NCBI GenBank assembly: GCA_946408145.1
Contig: CAMJQX010000074.1
Span: forward strand, 1-7,669
From: an uncultured Clostridia bacterium
GTDB lineage: Bacteria > Bacillota_A > Clostridia > Oscillospirales > Oscillospiraceae
Reading direction: 5' to 3'
Length of the DNA stretch: 7,669 nt
Part shown: piece by piece, positions 6,863 to 7,669 of the stretch
Position numbering within the stretch: position 1 is the first letter of the stretch
How the letters are laid out: the number at the start of each line of letters is the position of its first letter
Translations under genes and position numbers: made by a program
Notes under the pieces: model-generated
The model's input: the letters and a program-made list of their open reading frames with translations, nothing else
The model's database searches: none
What the model was told of the DNA's origin: nothing

Positions 6863-6866
6863 CTCC
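6863..6866 (-). promoter_or_regulatory. Ribosome binding site of the glycosidase gene
   Basis: GGAG on the - strand, 6 bases before the ATG at 6856, supports that start over any internal one. Confidence 0.75.
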
Positions 6867-6882
6867 AGCTAAATCACATTTC

Positions 6883-6895
6883 ATAACTAAGTTAT
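6883..6895. promoter_or_regulatory. Small palindrome overlapping the promoter start region
   Basis: ATAAC-TAA-GTTAT forms a 5-bp-arm palindrome that overlaps the downstream edge of the -10 box and the expected transcription start (about 6887). The position suits a repressor site, but the arms are short and AT-rich in an AT-rich promoter, so chance is a real alternative. Confidence 0.3.
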
Positions 6896-6922
6896 CGTAT
6901 CATTCCCGCCCCTTATTGTCAA
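6894..6922 (-). promoter_or_regulatory. Sigma-A type promoter for the glycosidase operon
   Basis: On the - strand a perfect -35 box TTGACA (6922-6917), a 17-base spacer and a -10 box TACGAT (6899-6894, one mismatch from TATAAT in two positions) lie upstream of the glycosidase ATG, giving a leader of roughly 30 bases. The local AT-richness stands out from the GC-rich surroundings. The leader is too short for a known riboswitch. Confidence 0.88.
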
Positions 6923-6941
6923 GAATTCTGTGCGCGCAGAA

Positions 6942-6976
6942 AACAGGGAGAGCGGCAGCGGGCCGTTCTCCCTGTT
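6942..6976 (-). terminator. Probable terminator of the histidine kinase gene
   Basis: A 10-bp stem (6942-6951 with 6967-6976) continues after one mismatch into a 4-bp stem (6953-6956 with 6962-6965) with a 5-base loop. On the - strand it is followed by a short run TTTTC. It begins 12 bases after the kinase stop codon and ends before the next promoter, so it probably insulates the kinase transcript from the glycosidase operon. Confidence 0.7.
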
Positions 6977-6988
6977 CTTCATTTATTC

Positions 6989-7669
6989 TTACAGGACCTC
7001 GTCGAAGGACAGCGTCACCTTGAACAGATCGCCGTCCACGGTGATCTGCATATCGCCCTTCTGCAGCCTCGCAAGGCTCATTGCGATCGAGAGGCCGAGG
7101 CCGCTGCCCTCGGTGCTGCGGGACGCGTCCCCGCGCACGAAGCGCTCGGCCAGCTCCTCGCCGCTGACGTTCAGGCGCTCGCGGGAGATGTTGCGGAACC
7201 TGATCTCCGCCCGGCCGTTTTGGTCCGTGAGATCGACGTAGACGCGCGTACCGGGCTGGGCGTATTTGACGATGTTGCCCATGAGATTGTCGAAGATGCG
7301 CCACATGTGCCGCCCGTCGCCCATGACGGCCACGGCGTGGTCCGGCTTGCCGCTGACGAGCTCCAGCCCGGCCTTCTCCATGCGTTCGGCGTATTCGCCG
7401 GCCGCCTGGTCGAGCAGGACGCCAAGCTCCAGCCGCTCCCAGTTGACCGTGAGGTTCCCCGTGGAGGCCTTGGAGGCGTCCACCAGATCCTCGATCAGCT
7501 TCTTGAGTCGGGCCGACTGCCGCGCGAGCACCTCGACATAGCCCTTCGCGGTCTCGTTGCCGAGCTCCTCCTTCTCCAGCAGGTCCACATAGCTGACGAT
7601 GGAGGTCAGGGGCGTCTTGATGTCGTGGGAGACGTTGGTGATGAGCTCGGTGCGGAAGCGCTCGGACTT
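6989..7669 (-). CDS. Sensor histidine kinase, C-terminal part (truncated by window edge)
   Basis: The frame is open from the right edge, giving 226 residues plus TAA; the sensor and membrane part lies outside. Counting from the edge, the dimerisation/phosphoacceptor helix carries SHDIKTPL with phosphoacceptor His15, followed by the second helix to about residue 75. The ATP-binding domain has the N box (NLMGNIVKY, 128-136), an F-box-like ERFVRGD (175-181) and the G2 box GSGLGL (188-193). The usual G1 box DxGxG is not recognisable; the matching position reads NISRERLNVSGEEL (160-173), a form I associate with a group of clostridial kinases that keeps the other boxes. It should autophosphorylate on histidine and pass phosphate to a response regulator, presumably encoded beyond the window. 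A valine GTG at 7588 is internal, not the true start. What it senses, and whether it controls the next operon, cannot be seen. Confidence 0.93.
   Translation of the reverse strand, partial: KSERFRTELITNVSHDIKTPLTSIVSYVDLLEKEELGNETAKGYVEVLARQSARLKKLIEDLVDASKASTGNLTVNWERLELGVLLDQAAGEYAERMEKAGLELVSGKPDHAVAVMGDGRHMWRIFDNLMGNIVKYAQPGTRVYVDLTDQNGRAEIRFRNISRERLNVSGEELAERFVRGDASRSTEGSGLGLSIAMSLARLQKGDMQITVDGDLFKVTLSFDEVL

Noticed and set aside
5711..6886. Open frame of 391 codons on the + strand
   Set aside because: Antisense to the phosphodiester glycosidase gene, which has intact family motifs; it also runs through that gene's leader next to the promoter.
6857..6988. Riboswitch or small RNA in the gap between kinase and glycosidase genes
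   Set aside because: The gap is accounted for by the kinase terminator, the promoter and a leader of about 30 bases; no space is left for a structured leader.

Overview
The window looks like chromosomal DNA from a GC-rich, low-motility-element gut-type Clostridia, most likely an Oscillospiraceae/Oscillibacter-like lineage. This is inferred from the GC-rich third codon positions, Firmicutes-style GGAG ribosome binding sites, the style of the histidine kinase, and a TcaA-like surface protein. I did not identify the species. No mobile elements, CRISPR array, tRNA or rRNA are visible.

Left part (1-3204, + strand): one very large gene of about 1,040 codons. Its first half is an acidic, low-complexity, probably disordered cytoplasmic tail carrying short repeats, including a 19-residue unit with the core DTQIYEP. 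Its second half has eight predicted membrane spans arranged like a P1B-type metal-transport ATPase (4 + 2 + 2), with a cytoplasmic segment that still follows the P/N-domain pattern. Every hallmark ATPase motif is degraded (DKTGT, TGES, CPC, HP, TGDN, GDGIND), so I read it as a pseudo-ATPase. This is the most interesting item in the window. A strong bidirectional terminator (3215-3258) separates it from the convergent genes on the other strand.

Right part (3270-7669, - strand), in transcription order: the C-terminal 226 residues of a sensor histidine kinase running off the right edge; a hairpin that is probably its terminator; a near-consensus sigma-A promoter (TTGACA, 17-bp spacer, TACGAT); a membrane-anchored phosphodiester glycosidase (NAGPA family); an uncharacterised single-span surface protein with a TcaA-like/NTF2-like outer part, whose start overlaps the glycosidase stop by 8 bases; and a short pyruvate kinase that lacks the C-terminal allosteric domain. 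The last three genes are tightly spaced and probably form one transcript ending at the shared terminator.

Functionally, the glycosidase and its coupled partner suggest an extracytoplasmic glycan or phosphodiester envelope task. Why a glycolytic enzyme rides on the same transcript is not explained by the sequence. The pseudo-ATPase may be a membrane scaffold or sensor whose cytoplasmic tail is a docking or phosphorylation platform; that is inference only.
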